DNA from: Candidatus Igneacidithiobacillus taiwanensis
Lineage (GTDB): Bacteria; Pseudomonadota; Gammaproteobacteria; Acidithiobacillales; Acidithiobacillaceae
Length of the DNA stretch: 7,582 nucleotides
Direction: 5' to 3'
Assembly (NCBI GenBank): GCA_002341825.1
Contig: DDOU01000086.1
Coordinates: 1-7,582 of the forward strand
The notes under the pieces are model-generated. The model made no database searches. It was not told where the DNA came from and was given only the letters and a program-made list of their open reading frames with translations. The number at the start of each line of letters is the position of its first letter. Position 1 is the first letter of the stretch. The translations under genes were made by a program, and so were the position numbers. Below are positions 6,407 to 7,582 of this stretch, one piece after another.

Positions 6407-7582
6407 TCAGGCAGGATGTGAGGCATCTACTTTAGCGGCCTCATCATACACCAGAAGGGGTTTGCTCGCATTTTCGACCACGCTGGCATCGATCACTACC
6501 TTGCGAATCCCCGTCATGGAGGGCAATTCGTACATGGTATCGAGGAGAATATGCTCGAGAATGGAGCGCAGGCCACGCGCACCAGTCTTGCGCGTCAGGG
6601 CCTTCTTGGCGATGGCGCGCAAGGCTTCGGGACGGATTTCGAGCTGAATCCCTTCGAGGGCAAACAATTTTTGATATTGCTTGACCAAGGCATTCTTCGG
6701 TTCCGTGAGAATGGTGACTAGGGCGTCCTCGTCGAGCTCCTCGAGCAACGCCAAAATCGGCAAGCGCCCCACAAACTCGGGAATGAGGCCATAGCGGACC
6801 AAGTCCTCGGGCTCGAGGTTCTCCATCATCGTCGAGGCGGCAAGATCTTCCTTGCCTTTCTTGATCTTGGCACCAAAACCAATACCACCCTTCTCCATCC
6901 GACTAGCCACCGTTTTCTCGAGACCAGCAAAGGCTCCACCGCAAATGAAGAGAATGTTGCGGGTGTCGACCTGGAGAAATTCCTGCTGCGGATGCTTGCG
7001 ACCACCCTGGGGCGGAACCGACGCAACCGTCCCTTCGATGAGCTTGAGCAGGGCCTGCTGCACCCCCTCTCCGGAGACATCGCGAGTGATGGAAGGATTC
7101 TCCGATTTGCGCGAAATCTTATCGATTTCATCGATGTAGACAATGCCAGTCTGCGCCTTTTCGACGTCGTAATCGCACTTTTGCAGCAATTTCTGAATGA
7201 TGTTTTCGACGTCCTCGCCTACGTACCCCGCTTCTGTCAGGGTGGTAGCATCGGCCATGGCAAAGGGCACATTGAGCAGACGGGCGAGGGTCTGCGCCAA
7301 CAGCGTCTTGCCCGAACCCGTGGGGCCAATGAGCAAGATGTTGCTCTTGTCAAGCTCGACATCGGCATGATTGCCGCCATGCTCCAAGCGCTTGTAGTGG
7401 TTGTACACGGCCACGGAGAGAACCTTCTTGGCAACATCCTGACCAATCACGTAATCGTCGAGGATCTTGCGGATCTCCATAGGCTTTGGCAGTTTCTGCT
7501 TTTCGCCGCCGGCGCTATCGTCGAGAAATTCATCCTTGACGATGTCGTTACATAGTTCGATGCATTCGTCGCAGATGAAGAC
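6407..7582 (-). CDS. clpX: ClpX, ATPase subunit of the ClpXP protease (5' end outside window)
   Basis: 391 residues are visible; the family is about 420-430 long, so roughly the first 25-35 residues are outside the window. The visible part begins inside the zinc-binding domain with [15 protein letters not shown], which holds the second Cys pair (CxxC at 4-7). An internal Met at 7480 is not the start, because the conserved frame runs through it. The AAA+ module is complete: Walker A GPTGSGKT (86-93), pore-1 loop GYVG (119-122), Walker B VYIDEID (148-154), RKH loop (195-197), the IGF loop that docks on ClpP (234-236), arginine finger in PEFVGRLP, and sensor-2 TGARGLR (333-339). ClpX unfolds tagged or regulatory proteins and feeds them to ClpP; clpP is expected directly upstream, outside the window. 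No terminator is seen after the stop, so some transcripts may continue into lon. Confidence 0.98.
   Translation of the reverse strand, partial: VFICDECIELCNDIVKDEFLDDSAGGEKQKLPKPMEIRKILDDYVIGQDVAKKVLSVAVYNHYKRLEHGGNHADVELDKSNILLIGPTGSGKTLLAQTLARLLNVPFAMADATTLTEAGYVGEDVENIIQKLLQKCDYDVEKAQTGIVYIDEIDKISRKSENPSITRDVSGEGVQQALLKLIEGTVASVPPQGGRKHPQQEFLQVDTRNILFICGGAFAGLEKTVASRMEKGGIGFGAKIKKGKEDLAASTMMENLEPEDLVRYGLIPEFVGRLPILALLEELDEDALVTILTEPKNALVKQYQKLFALEGIQLEIRPEALRAIAKKALTRKTGARGLRSILEHILLDTMYELPSMTGIRKVVIDASVVENASKPLLVYDEAAKVDASHPA

Noticed and set aside
6992..7555. 187-codon open frame on the plus strand opposite clpX
   Set aside because: It is a mirror of the clpX coding sequence, with no family resemblance and no promoter or ribosome site of note.
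1..7582. Search for CRISPR arrays, insertion sequences, attachment sites or phage genes
   Set aside because: No regularly spaced repeats, transposase motifs or duplicated tRNA ends were seen; both tRNAs are intact and are followed by a terminator and a housekeeping gene.

Overview
The window is a chromosomal segment of a motile proteobacterium with every gene on the minus strand, so transcription runs from high to low coordinates. The order clpX - lon - hupB - (tRNA-Val, tRNA-Asp) - ppiD is the classic gammaproteobacterial-type proteostasis block. It is followed by three motility-type genes: a YcgR/PilZ protein, a DUF2802 protein and the start of fliK. Moderate-high GC, the gene order and the protein sequences would suit a gammaproteobacterium or a member of the Acidithiobacillia. 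The exact taxon is inferred from memory of similar proteins, not from a search.

Right part (7582 to 3836): clpX lacks only its first N-terminal residues, which lie beyond the window edge. It encodes the unfoldase of the ClpXP protease. After a 94-base gap comes lon, a complete ATP-dependent protease. That gap holds a near-perfect heat-shock (sigma-32 type) promoter and a hairpin in the predicted lon leader. lon ends at a strong intrinsic terminator.

Middle part (3835 to 3264): a textbook vegetative promoter drives hupB (nucleoid protein HU). Only 11 bases after its stop codon lie two tandem tRNA genes, Val(TAC) and Asp(GTC), closed by a second strong terminator. HU and the two tRNAs therefore look like one transcription unit.

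Left part (3212 to 1): ppiD encodes a membrane-anchored periplasmic chaperone that appears to lack the parvulin domain found in the longer enterobacterial proteins. It is followed, without an obvious terminator, by a c-di-GMP-binding YcgR-like PilZ protein, a small membrane-anchored DUF2802 protein and the N-terminal third or so of a FliK-like hook-length control protein. The last three are packed with 1- and 6-base gaps.

No insertion sequence, CRISPR array, phage gene or wholly new system was seen. The longest intergenic stretch is about 130 bases and is accounted for by a terminator and a promoter. The most interesting points are the domain-trimmed PpiD, the heat-shock promoter in front of lon, the HU-tRNA transcription unit, and the linkage of a proteostasis block to a motility-control trio.
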